Assembly (NCBI GenBank): GCA_031556525.1
Contig: JAVBSS010000020.1
Location: 1 to 22,242 of the forward strand
From: JAVBSN01 sp031556525
Lineage (GTDB): Bacteria; Bacillota; Clostridia; Lachnospirales; Lachnospiraceae
DNA length: 22,242 nt
Reading direction: 5' to 3'
Shown here piece after piece: positions 21,671-22,242 of this stretch; positions within the stretch are counted from its first letter, which is position 1, and every line of letters begins with the position of its first letter. Position numbers and translations under genes: made by a program. Under the pieces are notes generated by a model. It did not search any database and had not been told where the DNA came from. It saw nothing but the letters and a program-made list of their open reading frames with translations.

Positions 21671-21855
21671 AGGACAGACTGAAAATTTGCCGACAGGCTA
21701 ATTTTTGTTGTCTGGACTGACAAGGATTTGAAGCGATAGCGAAAATACGCTGTCAAGGAAATAAAGAATACTTAATAAGTATAACGTGTTGCCTACGGCG
21801 TTTCGGTAGTCGCTTGCAAGCAAGCTCAACCGTTGTCGGCTTGCGTACCGCAAAC
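21671..21855. other. GC-rich patch dense in inverted repeats
   Basis: Composition differs sharply from the rest. Stems: CAGAC/GTCTG (21675-21679, 21710-21714) enclosing GCC-GACA-GGC (21689-21698); GATAGCG/CGCTGTC (21735-21741, 21748-21754, one G-U); CGGTA/TACCG (21804-21808, 21846-21850) enclosing GCTTGC-AA-GCAAGC (21812-21825) and a second GCTTGC (21839-21844). GCAAGC can pair with either GCTTGC. It has no start codon with a binding site. Candidates are a structured RNA, an origin (oriT or oriV) or a small non-coding mobile repeat. Confidence 0.5.
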
Positions 21856-21938
21856 CAACAATTATATTATTTATTAGCAGAAGGGTAAGAAAAGTAATTA
21901 ATATTTCAAGAATAAAATATATAAGCATTTTTAATAAG

Positions 21939-22139
21939 GTGTATAAGATATTAAATATATCTTTTTTAGATATGACTATTGAAGCAGAAGCAATAAGTAA
22001 TTTGATTACAAATATATCAAGTAATGAGATATTTGATATATCAGAATTAAAGGAATTTAAGATATTACTTATAAATGGTAAGGAACAAGCAGAAATAGTT
22101 GATTTTGATAAGTGGAAGAACAAAAATAATAACAGATGA
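21939..22139 (+). CDS. Hypothetical small protein, about 66-80 aa
   Basis: The frame ends KWKNKNNNR and looks coding (helical TIEAEAISNLITNISS, then FKILLING, EIVDFDKW). A GTG at 21939 has no proper binding site. The frame is open further upstream, and GAAGGG at about 21880-21885 would fit a start near an ATT at 21897, giving about 80 residues; neither start is certain. No family is recognised. Confidence 0.4.
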   Translation: MYKILNISFLDMTIEAEAISNLITNISSNEIFDISELKEFKILLINGKEQAEIVDFDKWKNKNNNR

Positions 22140-22178
22140 AACCTATATTTCAAGATTATATTCAAGGAGGAAATTGTT

Positions 22179-22242
22179 ATAGGAAACATAAAAGCAGGAC
22201 GAGTAAGAATATATAAATTTAATTCATTTAAGGCATTTACTG
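22179..22242 (+). CDS. 5' end of a gene running off the window, probable ATA start
   Basis: AAGGAGG (22164-22170) is followed eight bases later by ATA, opening a frame MGNIKAGRVRIYKFNSF... to the window edge. The frame is open from 22140 but contains no ATG, GTG or TTG, so if this gene is real it must start with ATA (or ATT at 22173, which is too close). The context GTTATAGG is the same as at the helicase gene. Function unknown. Confidence 0.5.
   Translation, partial: MGNIKAGRVRIYKFNSFKAFT

Noticed and set aside
21721..21888. Open + strand frame across the GC-rich patch
   Set aside because: It has no ATG, GTG with a site, or recognisable family, and spans dense hairpins. A degraded gene cannot be fully excluded.
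21698..22189. Long minus-strand frame (163 codons) at the right end
   Set aside because: It is hydrophobic but runs backwards through the GC-rich patch and the 21939 frame, and lacks a ribosome binding site. The + strand reading has a better start signal at 22164-22181.

Overview
The window is very AT-rich, uses AGGAGG-type ribosome binding sites throughout, and opens with the end of a pyrimidine-synthesis operon (pyrK, then type 1B pyrD). This points to a low-GC Firmicute, most likely class Clostridia and probably Lachnospiraceae-like; the species cannot be named from sequence alone.

Layout. (1) 1-1734: chromosome. pyrK and pyrD are intact and are followed by a ribosome binding site and the first six codons of what looks like pyrE, which then meets a stop. 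(2) From about 1735 to the right edge: an integrated accessory element whose far end is not in the window. Its left end has no genes but carries six short repeats phased at about one helical turn, like integrase arm sites. (3) 2172-5326: an HU-like protein, a homing-endonuclease-like NUMOD4/AP2 protein, and an ImmA-type peptidase paired with a small membrane protein. (4) 5668-9719: a divergent J-domain gene and a + strand run (coiled-coil protein, 51-aa protein, sigma-70-like factor, HNH nuclease, RHH regulator, DUF4160 pair). Both divergent promoters and the RHH gene's promoter carry the same TATGTACCCATA operator. (5) 9704-10782: a small minus-strand gene and a short tyrosine recombinase preceded by four TAGGAACT sites. 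(6) 10842-13489: a self-contained unit with its own promoter and terminator, encoding a two-TM protein, a HEPN/zinc-ribbon protein and a protein with a broken P-loop; it is a candidate defence module. (7) 13741-16927: an XRE regulator on the minus strand, facing a leader with two hairpins that share one loop, then a small basic protein and a TubR-TubZ pair (type III, tubulin-based DNA partition). (8) 17076-22242: a string of small unknown proteins, a cold-shock protein, a phage-type helicase, a GC-rich structured patch and a gene running off the right edge.

How it fits together. TubR/TubZ means the element is, or recently was, able to live as a low-copy replicon that needs active segregation. 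The integrase-like left end, recombinase, sigma factor, J-domain protein and phage-type helicase fit a phage-plasmid or an integrative element with a plasmid stage. No virion, relaxase or mating-pair gene is visible, so the two cannot be told apart. Three genes have strong ribosome binding sites followed only by ATA as a plausible start, which is unusual.
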